The notes under the pieces: generated by a model
What the model saw: only the letters and a program-made list of their open reading frames with translations
The model's database searches: none
What the model was told of the DNA's origin: nothing
Shown here: positions 16,801-24,866 of the stretch, piece by piece
Layout: each line of letters starts with the position of its first letter
Numbering within the stretch: the first letter of the stretch is position 1
From: Taibaiella chishuiensis
GTDB taxonomy: Bacteria; Bacteroidota; Bacteroidia; Chitinophagales; Chitinophagaceae
Assembly (NCBI RefSeq): GCF_003014535.1
Contig: NZ_PYGD01000009.1
Coordinates: 62,001-126,000 of the forward strand
Direction of reading: 5' to 3'
Length of the DNA: 64,000 nt
Made by a program: the position numbers and the translations under genes

Positions 16801-19298
16801 TAATTACTGTAGAGAACGAAGACTTTGTAATGCCTGCCAATGCAGGAAGCACCGTAGCCTGCGCATCCAATGCCGTAGCGCCTACCCTGCCTAATGTAAC
16901 GGATAATTGCGGTAACGTGCTGACGCCGTCGGCTCCCGTAATCAGCCAGGCGCCGGTTTGCAATGGTTCTATGACCTATACGTATACCTATACCGATTGC
17001 GAGGGTAATACACACAATTGGGTGTATACCTACACGATCCTGGACAATATCAAACCTGTGCTGGTAGCACCGGCAACGCAACGTCTTAACGTAGGCGCAG
17101 GTGCTAACTGTACCGTAACCATGCCTGACTACAGGTCGCTGGTTACTGCTACAGACAATTGTGGCGGTTCTGTAACCCTGGTTCAGCTTGCTCCCAACGA
17201 TCCGGGTTCCAGCGTGATCGGTTATGGCGGTACCCGTACCATCAAAATTAAAGGTACAGACTGTGCCGGTAACTCCGACACCACTACCTTCCAGCTGGAA
17301 CTGGTAGACTCTACTGCTCCTGTTGCGATTACACATCCTGTTACGGTTTACCTGGATGCAGCCGGTCATGCGAGCGTAACTGCCGCTATGATCAATAATG
17401 GCAGCCATGATAACTGTTCGCCGGTAACTTTAAGCATCAGCCCGAGCACATTTGATTGCAGTAATGTTGGTTCCGGCAATACCGTAACCCTTACCGTTAA
17501 AGATGCATGGATGAATACGGCTACAGCACCTGCTACCGTAACCGTGATCGACACCGTTAGGCCTGTTATTACGGTATGTGCTCCTAACATCACTGTAGGT
17601 AAAGGACCGCTGTGCACCAACGAGCTCCTGAACTATACAGGGCTGGTTACCGCTACCGATGCCTGTGGTATCGATACCGTAATGCAGTCTCCTGCACCGG
17701 GTACTATTATTGCTGCACTCGTGCCGACTATCCCGGTTACCCTTACCGTTAAAGATAAGAGCGGTAATATGACTTCCTGCTCTTTCACGATTACTTATGT
17801 AGATACTACGGCTCCTGTAATCGTTGGCTGTCCTTCAGACATCGTTGTGGGTAATGCGCCGGGCCAGTGCGGTAATACCGTAAGCTGGAAAGCGCCTGTG
17901 GCTACCGACAACTGTACCGACCTCGGTCCTGTTGTACTGACTTCTAACCACAACCCGGGCGATGCCTTCCCTAAAGGAACTACAACGGTTACGTATACCG
18001 CAACCGATGCTTCCAACAATGTAAGCACCTGCTCCTTTACCGTAACGGTTAACGATACCGAAGCCCCTGTACTGAGCAACTGTCCTTCTGATGTTGCTGT
18101 AAATACCGGTGTGGGCGCTACCAGCTGCAGTGCTGCTGCTACCTGGACCGAGCCTGGTGCTACCGACAACTGTGTATCTTCTGCTCACCTGATCTGGACC
18201 AAGAGCCATACACCGGGATCGGTATTCCCTGTAGGAACCACACAGGTTACCTATACCGCTACCGACTCTTCCGGCAACGTAAGCACAGTATGTTCTTTCA
18301 ACGTTGTGGTTACTGATAATACCGTGCCTGAGTTCTCCTCCTGCCCGGCTAATATCAATAGCAATACCAATATCGCAGGTTGTAAGGCCAGCGTAGTCAC
18401 TCCAGATCCTGTTGTTGGCGACAACTGCGCCATGAGCACCCTGACCTGGACCCTGAGCGGCGCTACAACTGCTGCTTCTCCGCTTACAGGCACCAATAAC
18501 ATCGGCACACATGTGTTCGAGGTAGGTACCACTGTGGTTACTTATACTGCCACCGATGCCTCCGGCAATACCGCTACATGTTCGTACAATGTAGTAGTAG
18601 TCAATAACCTCGAAGGTCATATTGCCGGTTCCAGCACGGTAGCGCAGAATGCGAATACGACATCTACCATTTCCTTCACGGCAAATGGCGGCCAGGCGCC
18701 GTATACCTTCCAGTATACTGTTAATGGTGGTTCTGTACAAACCATTGCCACTACCGGTGTGAATACCATCGTAACCGTTCCGCAATCCAATGCAGTGCTC
18801 GGCGACTTTATCTACAACCTGGTAAGCGTAACGGATGCCAATGGCTGTACAGGTACCCTGCCTGCTGATCATAGCGATACCGTTAAAGTGGTACTGGTAG
18901 TGCCTGTTGCAGATCTTATCCCGAACCTGGTAGTAAGTTCTCCGATATTCACCCCGGCAAACAACAGCCGTCCGTATACACTCGATGTGTACAATATCGG
19001 AGTCGTGCCTACCAATGGCCAGATTCAGCTTTACATCCTTAAGCCAACCTCTGCGTTCGCTATCTCTCTTAACGAGACGAATACCTGGAGTATCACTGAT
19101 TTCGGTGCTTACTATGAAATAACCGGTAGCCCTGTGATCGGTGTGAACGGTAGCACAACCATTACCGGTGACATCACGACGAATGCTAACGTTTCGCTTG
19201 GAACGTCGACCATTTCCGTGACCATTACCCCGGGCTCAGGTGGTGAGACTAACGGTAACAACAACTCCGTAAACGCGGTACTGAACGTAACCAACTAA
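13830..19298 (+). CDS. Giant glycine-rich and HYR-domain surface adhesin (1822 residues)
   Basis: The N-terminus carries a signal peptide with a long basic n-region and hydrophobic core (MLAFLIMASLGLVTQASAQ, 21-39). If M21 were the true start the mature protein would be unchanged. Residues about 40-245 form a glycine-rich domain with runs of six to eight Gly. Residues 547-997 hold five repeats of 89-94 residues, each with R-T-V-S/A-C, a DNCD motif and T-N-T-W-T-V-T-D-x-C-G-N; central copies are nearly identical. Residues about 1060-1605 contain HYR-type Ig-like modules (P-V-I-x-x-C-P, TVTYTATDASGN). The tail (about 1690-1822) resembles DUF11/CARDB beta-sandwiches and ends in NAVLNVTN with no T9SS type A motif, although two sorting-domain proteins follow directly. 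Function as adhesin or matrix scaffold is inferred. Confidence 0.88.
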   Translation: MTRLYHAQGNERGRGSGIARMLAFLIMASLGLVTQASAQVTRTFTSGGTFDVPTGVTSIKVEAWGAGGGGGNVNGRDGGGGGGAYAVKTFTVTPGASYNVVIGTGGVPGNSGTSTTFGANVVVAAGGASGQANRSGGQGGQASASTGDVTHSGGNGGSAGNNSTGGGGGGSALTSGNGGTGNPGANGSPNFGGSGGTGTGNGGDGGSTNSFDADNGGNPGGGGGGGGTNTNSGNGARGEVRVTYTCPSATIAYSGSPFCHNLTSVSPTLTGAAGGTYSAAPAGLSINSTTGAIDPSNSTAGTYTVTYNIPTSGAGVYTCAAVNATANVVIRTTSFASIAGASNTQICYGQGVSVNVNVTGAVPFTGNFNIAAETSPGVFGTPVTFGPFNVTTTGASAVAIPASSLPNTGSSTLKYRISWQSGSDANGCTATPLTGFVDITVNPLPAISVSAQSTGTVCPGSTLNFTVSETNNVGGTFNWIARDANGVGLDSAVNVAYATGVHTNLGGVCLSAARNPVTFTFTPVGPITLNCQGISLPFPVTVMDTVKPTWSTTAASLNRTVSCSDAAGLTAAQALHPTASDNCDTSVANPAHIVKTAGAFVPSVSCANAGTYTNTWTVTDRCNNTSNVFTQVINVVDTTKPTWTTVAGNLNRTVSCSSTADLTAAQALFPVASDNCDNDVTNVVKTAGLFVPSVSCANAGTYTNTWTVTDDCGNASAVFTQVINVVDTVKPTWTTVAGNLNRTVSCSSTADLNAAQALFPVASDNCDNDVTNVVKTAGLFVPSVGCANAGTYTNTWTVTDDCGNASAVFTQVINVVDTTKPTWTTVAGSLNRTVSCSDAAGLTAAQSLLPTATDNCDADVSNIVKTTGAFVQGSCTNAGTRTNTWTVTDDCGNISASFTQVITIIDTTKPVWVTVAGNLDRTVACKTGTAYAAAEALFPVASDNCDVDVTNISKTTGSFVPSVGCAEEGTYTNTWTVTDDCGNISGSYTQVITVENEDFVMPANAGSTVACASNAVAPTLPNVTDNCGNVLTPSAPVISQAPVCNGSMTYTYTYTDCEGNTHNWVYTYTILDNIKPVLVAPATQRLNVGAGANCTVTMPDYRSLVTATDNCGGSVTLVQLAPNDPGSSVIGYGGTRTIKIKGTDCAGNSDTTTFQLELVDSTAPVAITHPVTVYLDAAGHASVTAAMINNGSHDNCSPVTLSISPSTFDCSNVGSGNTVTLTVKDAWMNTATAPATVTVIDTVRPVITVCAPNITVGKGPLCTNELLNYTGLVTATDACGIDTVMQSPAPGTIIAALVPTIPVTLTVKDKSGNMTSCSFTITYVDTTAPVIVGCPSDIVVGNAPGQCGNTVSWKAPVATDNCTDLGPVVLTSNHNPGDAFPKGTTTVTYTATDASNNVSTCSFTVTVNDTEAPVLSNCPSDVAVNTGVGATSCSAAATWTEPGATDNCVSSAHLIWTKSHTPGSVFPVGTTQVTYTATDSSGNVSTVCSFNVVVTDNTVPEFSSCPANINSNTNIAGCKASVVTPDPVVGDNCAMSTLTWTLSGATTAASPLTGTNNIGTHVFEVGTTVVTYTATDASGNTATCSYNVVVVNNLEGHIAGSSTVAQNANTTSTISFTANGGQAPYTFQYTVNGGSVQTIATTGVNTIVTVPQSNAVLGDFIYNLVSVTDANGCTGTLPADHSDTVKVVLVVPVADLIPNLVVSSPIFTPANNSRPYTLDVYNIGVVPTNGQIQLYILKPTSAFAISLNETNTWSITDFGAYYEITGSPVIGVNGSTTITGDITTNANVSLGTSTISVTITPGSGGETNGNNNSVNAVLNVTN
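14018..14545 (+). repeat. Glycine-codon low-complexity tract
   Basis: Dense GGC/GGT/GGN codons encode the glycine-rich domain of the adhesin. The opposite strand reads as proline-rich open frames only because of this composition. Confidence 0.75.
15468..16820 (+). repeat. Five tandem 267-279-bp repeats in the HYR adhesin gene
   Basis: Units begin at the K-P-x-W or K-P-T-W codons at 15468, 15747, 16017, 16287 and 16554. Units two and three are 270 bases each and almost identical, including silent sites. This implies recent expansion or conversion and possible length variation between strains. Confidence 0.85.
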
Positions 19299-19381
19299 GT
19301 TTATTGCTCCCGGGCGGGCCCGTTCCACCCGGGAGCATAAAAACGAGAAACCCAATTAATAAACAAGAAAAAATACTTCAT

Positions 19382-20419
19382 ATGAAAAAGGTTTTGCAAA
19401 GTTTCCTGGTGGCGGGAGTACTCCTCGTCGCAGCCAGTACAGAAAGTTATGCTCAGCCTACCGTGGATCTTACATTGACGGGGTCGCCCAATCTCGGTAC
19501 TTACACCGGGATCGGTATTGCTGGAACATTTGGTCTTACCTTCCAGAACCCCTCAACTACAAATCTGCTGGCCGGCGCTTTCCAGATCGTTTTAACCGTA
19601 CCTACCGGTATCCAGTTCGATGCTACTTACCCGGGCACGCCGCCAGGTTGGACTTATACCCGTACCAGCCTGCAATCTGCGCTGCTGGTGCCTACCGCCC
19701 AGGTAGTGGGTATTATTCCCAGTGTACCGGCGAGCATTGTCGTGTTTAATGTGCCCTTTACCACTACGCAGGCGGTAACGGCTCAAACCTACTCTGCCCA
19801 GATCCAGCGTACCGGTTTACCGCAGTACAACGATCCGAATCCAAACAATAACAGCCCAACCGGTACGGTGAGTGTAACTGTTCCGCTGGCGATCACTTTC
19901 GAGTCTTTCGAGGTAAGCGCCAAAGGTTGCCAGGCCATCCTGAGCTGGGCCACTTCTTTCGAAAGGAATAATGAGTACTTCAATGTAGAAAGAAGCGTTA
20001 ACGGTGTCGATTTCGAAGCTATCGGCAAGGTGAAATCTGCAGGTTCGGGTGCTGTGCGCAGGACCTATAGCTATGTAGATGCACATCCGCAGCATGGCAA
20101 AAATTTATACCGCATCGTACAGGTTAATACCGACCGGTCTACCTCGGTAACGCCTACGCGTGACCTCAGCTTCGACTGTAAAGGCCCGGGCGTGGAGTTA
20201 TATCCTAACCCCGCCAAGGTTAAACTGTACGTAAAAGGGCTGAAGGGCAAGAACACCATCCGCGTGTTCAATGCACTGGGCCAACAGGTGCTGGAACGGA
20301 CTACAGAGCTTGCTGTTTATGAACTCGATGTGCATGGACTGGCTGCTGCCGTTTACCAGATACAAGTATCGGACGCAACTGATATAGTATATAGTGGGAA
20401 ATTCCTCAAAGGGGAATAG
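19382..20419 (+). CDS. T9SS cargo protein with FN3-like and type A sorting domains
   Basis: 345 residues from ATG at 19382 (MKKVLQSFLVAGVLLVAAST, signal peptide to about residue 23); an upstream in-frame ATG at 19304 would only add a non-signal extension. Residues about 25-165 form a beta-sandwich of DUF11-like character. A Bacteroidota fibronectin-like module follows (about 178-270: ILSWATSFERNNEYFNVERS, then YRIVQVNTD). Residues 275-345 form a T9SS type A sorting domain (VELYPNPAKVKLYVKGLKG ... AAVYQIQV). It begins 83 bases after the giant adhesin with no terminator between them, so co-transcription is likely, and it shares the DUF11-like fold with the adhesin tail. A role as partner or anchor for the adhesin is inference only. 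Confidence 0.88.
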   Translation: MKKVLQSFLVAGVLLVAASTESYAQPTVDLTLTGSPNLGTYTGIGIAGTFGLTFQNPSTTNLLAGAFQIVLTVPTGIQFDATYPGTPPGWTYTRTSLQSALLVPTAQVVGIIPSVPASIVVFNVPFTTTQAVTAQTYSAQIQRTGLPQYNDPNPNNNSPTGTVSVTVPLAITFESFEVSAKGCQAILSWATSFERNNEYFNVERSVNGVDFEAIGKVKSAGSGAVRRTYSYVDAHPQHGKNLYRIVQVNTDRSTSVTPTRDLSFDCKGPGVELYPNPAKVKLYVKGLKGKNTIRVFNALGQQVLERTTELAVYELDVHGLAAAVYQIQVSDATDIVYSGKFLKGE

Positions 20420-20441
20420 GTTGTGTTCAAAAGTGAAAAGG

Positions 20442-20470
20442 GAGGCTGTCCGAAAGGACAGCCTCTTTTT
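20442..20470 (+). terminator. Rho-independent terminator after the adhesin operon
   Basis: A ten-base stem (gaggctgtcc / ggacagcctc) with a gaaa loop, followed by five T residues, 22 bases past the stop codon. This is the textbook form. Confidence 0.9.
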
Positions 20471-20554
20471 ATTGGAGAAATTCCGTACGTAGCGCTTTTG
20501 TATAAAAGAGCGAATTAGGATAATGTTAAGAATAGGACCTCAGCTTTTTTGCTT

Positions 20555-20562
20555 TACATTTG
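20555..20562 (+). promoter_or_regulatory. -7 box of the second T9SS cargo gene
   Basis: TACATTTG, an exact TAnnTTTG match. A start near 20567 gives a leader of about 21 bases to ATG at 20588 and rules out the earlier in-frame ATG at 20549. Confidence 0.6.
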
Positions 20563-20587
20563 CACTGCATCCAAACAAAAAAAAGAC

Positions 20588-21733
20588 ATGAAAAGAATTA
20601 CACTCTTACTGGCCTCTATGGGCTTGAGTATGGCCCTGTTTGCGCAAGTACAGGCAACCCTGACCCCGGCAACATCCGGTCAGAATTACCAGGCAGTTGT
20701 CCGCCTTAAAAACAGCGGCACAGCCGTTACCGGTAATATCTCCAGTTTTACTGTGGGCATCCGTATTCCCGACCAGGGCGCAAATAACCCGACGCTCAAC
20801 ATTAACGGCCTGAATGGTACCACTGCAGGCGGTCCAACAACCAATATCGCACCTTCGCTTGTTCTTGGAGGATATGCTTACTACCTCGTAGCGCCTAACT
20901 TCAATAACTCTCCTTTCGCGATGACCACCAACCAGGAGAAAGACTTACTGGGCCTGGCTTTTTACGGTACCAGCGGTACTGCTGCCATTATTCCTTCCGT
21001 AGAGATGATCACCTTCCAGGGAGGTAACCCTCCGGGCGCACCGTCAGTTCCCAACTACCAGATGGAGTACTATGTATTTATCAGCGGCGATAAAACAGAA
21101 ACCAATAACTCTTTCTATGCTTCTCCTTCTTCTGTAAACCTGAACAATGCCACTAACCCCAAAGTAGTAGGGCTTAACTCTGTACCGCTGTCTGTAAGCT
21201 GGTTGTCGTTCACTGCAGAAAAAGCAGGCGACCACGCGCTGCTGAACTGGGCTACAGCAAACGAAACCAACAATGCCGGTTTCGAGGTAGAACGCAGCGC
21301 CGATGGTAAAACCTTCAGCAAAATCGGTTTTGTAAGCACCCTGGCGGTTGCGGGTAACAGCAACGAAAAACTGGCGTATAGCTTTACCGACAGCAAACCG
21401 CTGAACGGCGATAATAACTACCGCCTGAAACAAACCGACCGCGATGGTAAAGTAAGCTATAGCAAAACAAACCGTGTAACCTTCGGTGGTGGTATTGCTA
21501 CAAGCGTAGCCGTTTATCCTAACCCGGTTAGCGGCACAACCGTACGTGTAAAAGGTAACAACATCAGCAATGTAACCGTATTCAATATGGCCGGTCAGCA
21601 GATCGTAGTACCGGTTACCTATGGTGTTACTGAAAACGTACTCAACGCTTCAGGCCTGGCCTCCGGCAGCTACACGATCCGTGTACAGGCCGACGGTGCA
21701 GCTACTAACCACAAACTGGTAGTACAACACTAA
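20588..21733 (+). CDS. T9SS cargo protein, unknown N-terminal domain plus FN3-like and sorting domains
   Basis: 381 residues from ATG at 20588 (MKRITLLLASMGLSMALFAQ, signal peptide). Residues about 20-205 form a domain I do not recognise, rich in beta-strand and Asn/Thr. A fibronectin-like module follows (LSWLSFTAEKAG, LLNWATANETNNAGFEVERS, NNYRLKQTDRDG), and residues about 310-381 are the type A sorting domain (VAVYPNPVSGTTVRVKG ... GLASGSYTIRVQADG). It has the same back half as the gene upstream (345 residues) and as the gene at 54888-55910, with different front domains. It has its own promoter and a strong terminator, so it is a separate unit. The protein is secreted; ligand unknown. Confidence 0.88.
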   Translation: MKRITLLLASMGLSMALFAQVQATLTPATSGQNYQAVVRLKNSGTAVTGNISSFTVGIRIPDQGANNPTLNINGLNGTTAGGPTTNIAPSLVLGGYAYYLVAPNFNNSPFAMTTNQEKDLLGLAFYGTSGTAAIIPSVEMITFQGGNPPGAPSVPNYQMEYYVFISGDKTETNNSFYASPSSVNLNNATNPKVVGLNSVPLSVSWLSFTAEKAGDHALLNWATANETNNAGFEVERSADGKTFSKIGFVSTLAVAGNSNEKLAYSFTDSKPLNGDNNYRLKQTDRDGKVSYSKTNRVTFGGGIATSVAVYPNPVSGTTVRVKGNNISNVTVFNMAGQQIVVPVTYGVTENVLNASGLASGSYTIRVQADGAATNHKLVVQH

Positions 21734-21772
21734 TCCCCCGGTTCTTCTATCGGATAACACTTGTTATACATA

Positions 21773-21800
21773 AAGAGGCTGCTCCTGTGAGCAGCCTCTT
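21773..21800 (+). terminator. Bidirectional terminator between convergent genes
   Basis: A perfect 12-base stem (aagaggctgctc / gagcagcctctt) with a ctgt loop, followed by cctatttatt. It lies between the T9SS cargo gene and the convergent gene at 21843. Confidence 0.85.
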
Positions 21801-21842
21801 CCTATTTATTCTGTACCTGTTTGCTGTGGATGCAAAAAGCTA

Positions 21843-22796
21843 TTATTGTTTTTTTATCCGGATCAATGCTCTTTTACCGATCGTGTTATGGGCAATTACC
21901 TCGTAACTTTCGGTGCCGTCGGTGAGCAGTATATTAGCCGTATTGGGCGGTTCGTTGCCTTCGTTCAGGGCGATTACGGTAATGATGTTCAGTTCATTAC
22001 CGCCTATGGGTAATACCAGCTTTTTCTTCTCTTTGGTGAGCACATAATTGGTGAGCACTTCCTGGCCGTTATACAGGATGGTTACCTTATCGTTATCCAC
22101 GGTATTGCCATCCCATACTTCCAGTTGCACCTGCCCGGTTTTCCAGAGGTAAGTTTTGTCTTTGCCCTCGGTAATGTTATCTGCCCTGGGCGTTACGGCC
22201 ACAGGCTGTTGCCGGGGCTGTTTTGGAGCATTGCCGATAAAGGGATTGTCTTCGGGGCCCAGTTCCTTTTTGGGGGCAGCCGGTGTTTTAGTGCCTGCAG
22301 GTTTGGTTGCCACCGCCTGCTGCGGTGACGCCGGAGGCGGATTAAACAGCTGTTCCAGTTCTGCAGCGCTGGCGAAAGTAATACCGCCGCTGCTGCAATT
22401 GGCGCCATTGCCGGACGTTTTGGTAATAAGCGGGCCGGATATGGTGCGGGCTTGTGCACTATAGGTAAGCAAGGCTTCCACCAGGCATATGGTGGCCTTA
22501 CTTTCGAAGTGGTTGTTGGAGAGGATCTCTCTTTCCCGGATGTTCAGCGTTTTGTTTTCCCGGTCTACGATCGCGGTTACATAGGTTTTTACCGTATTGG
22601 GCTCCTGCGCATAGGTATAGGCATAACCACCCAGTATATTTCCTGCAGAGTCGTGGAGGTCGAGTTTATAAGTAAAGGACTCGCCGCCCTGTACGCCCAT
22701 AAACCCCTTGAGTTCGTAATGGCGTTGCTGTTGGGCATGGCTGGCCGGGTTAAGGCCGGTAGCCAGCAGGCCGGTTATAATAAGATACCGTTTCAT
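21843..22796 (-). CDS. Exported protein of unknown function
   Basis: 317 residues with a signal peptide (MKRYLIITGLLATGLNPASHAQ). Residues about 25-145 form a beta-rich domain (YELKGFMGVQGGESFTYKLD). A Pro/Ala/Lys-rich linker (about 150-205) then leads to a second beta domain (about 215-317) with VTILYNGQEVLTNYVLT and NTANILLTDGTESYEVIA. The second half is reminiscent of C-terminal domains found in Bacteroidota lipoproteins and OmpA-like proteins that take extracellular or periplasmic signals, but I cannot name it. There is no T9SS sorting motif and no lipobox, so the periplasm is the likely location. The VOC gene ends 38 bases upstream on the same strand. Confidence 0.75.
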   Translation of the reverse strand: MKRYLIITGLLATGLNPASHAQQQRHYELKGFMGVQGGESFTYKLDLHDSAGNILGGYAYTYAQEPNTVKTYVTAIVDRENKTLNIREREILSNNHFESKATICLVEALLTYSAQARTISGPLITKTSGNGANCSSGGITFASAAELEQLFNPPPASPQQAVATKPAGTKTPAAPKKELGPEDNPFIGNAPKQPRQQPVAVTPRADNITEGKDKTYLWKTGQVQLEVWDGNTVDNDKVTILYNGQEVLTNYVLTKEKKKLVLPIGGNELNIITVIALNEGNEPPNTANILLTDGTESYEVIAHNTIGKRALIRIKKQ

Positions 22797-22833
22797 AAAA
22801 TAGACCGCTTGTTTGCTCCCGGGACTCCGCTGC

Positions 22834-23193
22834 TTATTCCCCCGAATTGAACAGGATATTATTGCCGAAGGGATCGGTTACCTGGATATAATGGCCGCCC
22901 CAAGGGGCTTTTTCCAGGCCCGGTTTGTTGTATTTGTAATTTTTGTCCAGCAGCATTTTATGATAGGCCGGCAGGTCGCCGGTAAATTCGATAAATGCTT
23001 TGGAGCCCGGCGTGGCATCGCCATGATGCTCGCTCAGGTGAAAAACAATGTCATCCATCGAAACCTGCATATACAGCGGGAAGTTGTCGCCATAACGGTG
23101 TTCCCAGTCTATGGTGAAGCCCAGCCAGTCTATATAAAAGGCTATTGCTTTTTCAACATCGAAGATCCTGAAGACAGGTTTGACGGATGACAT
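22834..23193 (-). CDS. VOC-superfamily protein (glyoxalase/bleomycin-resistance-like)
   Basis: 119 residues. Paired beta-alpha-beta-beta-beta modules are clear: VFRIFDVEKAIAFYIDWLGF, then LYMQVSMDDIVFHLSEHHGD and the C-terminal YIQVTDPFGNNILF. It closely follows the small Glyoxalase_7 type that databases call bleomycin resistance protein. Such proteins dimerise and can bind drugs or small metabolites; true resistance is rarely shown. The D-P-F-G-N motif and the segment HLSEHH with candidate ligands are intact. It lies between lysS (20 bases upstream on the same strand) and an exported protein. A housekeeping role is as likely as drug binding. Confidence 0.85.
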   Translation of the reverse strand: MSSVKPVFRIFDVEKAIAFYIDWLGFTIDWEHRYGDNFPLYMQVSMDDIVFHLSEHHGDATPGSKAFIEFTGDLPAYHKMLLDKNYKYNKPGLEKAPWGGHYIQVTDPFGNNILFNSGE

Positions 23194-23213
23194 GTATTGA
23201 TTTTAAGTTTCGG

Positions 23214-24749
23214 TTAAGCATTCACTTTCTCCGGACGCATCTGCGGGAAGAACAACACATCCTGGATGGAAGGCTGCCCGGTAAGCATCATGGACAAACG
23301 TTCGATACCGATACCGATACCGGAAGTTGGCGGCATACCGTATTCCAGGGCACGCAGGAAGTCGTGGTCGATAAACATGGCTTCGTCGTCGCCGCGCTCC
23401 ATCAGTTTTACCTGGTCTTCAAAACGCTCGCGCTGGTCGATAGGATCGTTCAGCTCGCTATAGGCATTGGCCAGTTCTTTACCATTTACCATCAGCTCGA
23501 AGCGTTCTACCAGGCCTTCTTTGCTGCGGTGTTTTTTAGTCAGCGGGCTCATCTCTACCGGGTAGTCGATAATGAAGGTCGGCTGTATGTATTTGCCTTC
23601 GCATTTTTCACCAAACAGCTCGTCGATCAGTTTGCCACGGCCCATGCTTGGCGTAACCGGGATGTGCAGTTGTTTGCAGGTATCGCGCAGTTCGTCCTCG
23701 TTCATATTGCTGATGTCGATACCGGTATGCTCTTTAATGGCGTCGTATATGCTTACGCGCGGGTAGGGCGCTTTAAAGTCAATCTCCACGCCGTTTACAA
23801 CACTTACCGAAGTACCATTGGTCGCTACGGCAGTGCGTTCCAGCATTTGTTCGGTGGTTTCCATCATCCAGTAGTAGTCTTTGTAGGCCACGTAAAATTC
23901 GAGGATGGTAAACTCGGGGTTATGCGTGCGGTCCATGCCTTCGTTCCTGAAGTTGCGGCTAAACTCGTATACCCAGTCGAAACCGCCTACGATCAGGCGT
24001 TTCAGGTACAGCTCGTTGGCAATACGCAGGTACAGGGGCATGTCCAGTGCGTTGTGATGCGTAATGAACGGGCGTGCAGCTGCACCGCCCGGTATGCTTT
24101 GCAGCACGGGGGTGTCTACTTCGAGCGCGCCTTGTTCATTCAGGAATTCGCGGATCGCATTTTTCATTTTCGTGATCTTCACAAAGGTTTCCTTTACGCC
24201 CGGGTTCACGATCAGGTCGGCATAACGCTGGCGGTAACGGAACTCGGGATCGGTAACCTCGTCAAACACATTGCCTTCTTCATCGCGTTTTACCACGGGT
24301 AGTGGCTTCAGCGATTTAGACAGCAGGGTCAGCGATTCGGTATGCAGCGATACCTCGCCGGTTTTGGTAGTAAACACATAACCCGTGGCGCCGATAAAGT
24401 CGCCGAGGTCGAGGCCATGCCGCACCACGTTATCCCAGAAGGATTTGTCCTCGCCTGGGCACAGCTCATCACGCTTGGTATAGAGTTGAAAAATGCCTTT
24501 GCTGTCCTGGATCTTGATGAAGAATACCTTTCCCTTATCCATAATGCTTACAATACGTCCGGCTACGCATACCTTGCTGAATGCTTCCTTATGTTCTTCA
24601 GTATATGCAGCTTTGATATCGGCGGAGTAGTGCGATACGGGATAAAGCGGGGCAGGGTACGGATCTATACCGGCCTCCTGGAGCTTGGCGAGTTTTTCTC
24701 TGCGTACAATTTCTTGTTCGCTAAGTGTGATTTGCATGTTAGTGATCAA
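23214..24749 (-). CDS. lysS: Lysyl-tRNA synthetase, class II
   Basis: 511 residues. It charges tRNA-Lys with lysine using ATP. The N-terminal OB-fold (about 60-150: VAGRIVSIMDKGKVFFIKIQ) binds the anticodon. The catalytic domain has class II motif 1 (MKNAIREFLNEQGALEVDTP), motif 2 (FRNEGMDRTHNPEFTILEFY) and motif 3 (GIGIGIERLSMMLTGQPSIQ near the C-terminus). Two starts are possible: ATG at 24749 and ATG at 24737 (MQITLSEQE). The promoter box at 24772-24779 allows either, with leaders of about 18 or 30 bases. The gene is single in this window and complete. Confidence 0.96.
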   Translation of the reverse strand: MITNMQITLSEQEIVRREKLAKLQEAGIDPYPAPLYPVSHYSADIKAAYTEEHKEAFSKVCVAGRIVSIMDKGKVFFIKIQDSKGIFQLYTKRDELCPGEDKSFWDNVVRHGLDLGDFIGATGYVFTTKTGEVSLHTESLTLLSKSLKPLPVVKRDEEGNVFDEVTDPEFRYRQRYADLIVNPGVKETFVKITKMKNAIREFLNEQGALEVDTPVLQSIPGGAAARPFITHHNALDMPLYLRIANELYLKRLIVGGFDWVYEFSRNFRNEGMDRTHNPEFTILEFYVAYKDYYWMMETTEQMLERTAVATNGTSVSVVNGVEIDFKAPYPRVSIYDAIKEHTGIDISNMNEDELRDTCKQLHIPVTPSMGRGKLIDELFGEKCEGKYIQPTFIIDYPVEMSPLTKKHRSKEGLVERFELMVNGKELANAYSELNDPIDQRERFEDQVKLMERGDDEAMFIDHDFLRALEYGMPPTSGIGIGIERLSMMLTGQPSIQDVLFFPQMRPEKVNA

Positions 24750-24771
24750 TAAGTTATTTTAATAATAGTTG

Positions 24772-24779
24772 CAAAAATA
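24772..24779 (-). promoter_or_regulatory. -7 box of lysS
   Basis: Minus-strand TATTTTTG matches TAnnTTTG; predicted start near 24767. Confidence 0.5.
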
Positions 24780-24814
24780 CAGAATTAAGGCGTCGAAAAC
24801 CAGTAAAAGAAAAA

Positions 24815-24839
24815 GGCGCCCCCCGGTCGGGAGAGCGCC
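24815..24839 (-). terminator. Hairpin terminator after the sigma/barrel operon
   Basis: Arms ggcgc / gcgcc extended by a C-rich and G-rich inner stem; on the minus strand it is followed by tttttcttttac. It lies 28 bases past the stop codon of the gene ending at 24867. Confidence 0.7.
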
Positions 24840-24866
24840 ATAAACTTATATTGCGGCCTGTACCGG

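Noticed and set aside
15468-16820. Evenly spaced 270-bp repeats as a non-coding array
   Set aside because: The period is a multiple of three and the repeats translate into a coherent beta domain in one frame.
16164-17408. 414-codon minus-strand frame inside the adhesin gene
   Set aside because: It is the complement of the tandem repeats and has no start context or domain.
22834-23193. Antibiotic (bleomycin) resistance gene
   Set aside because: The name comes from fold similarity in the VOC superfamily; nothing in context supports drug binding.
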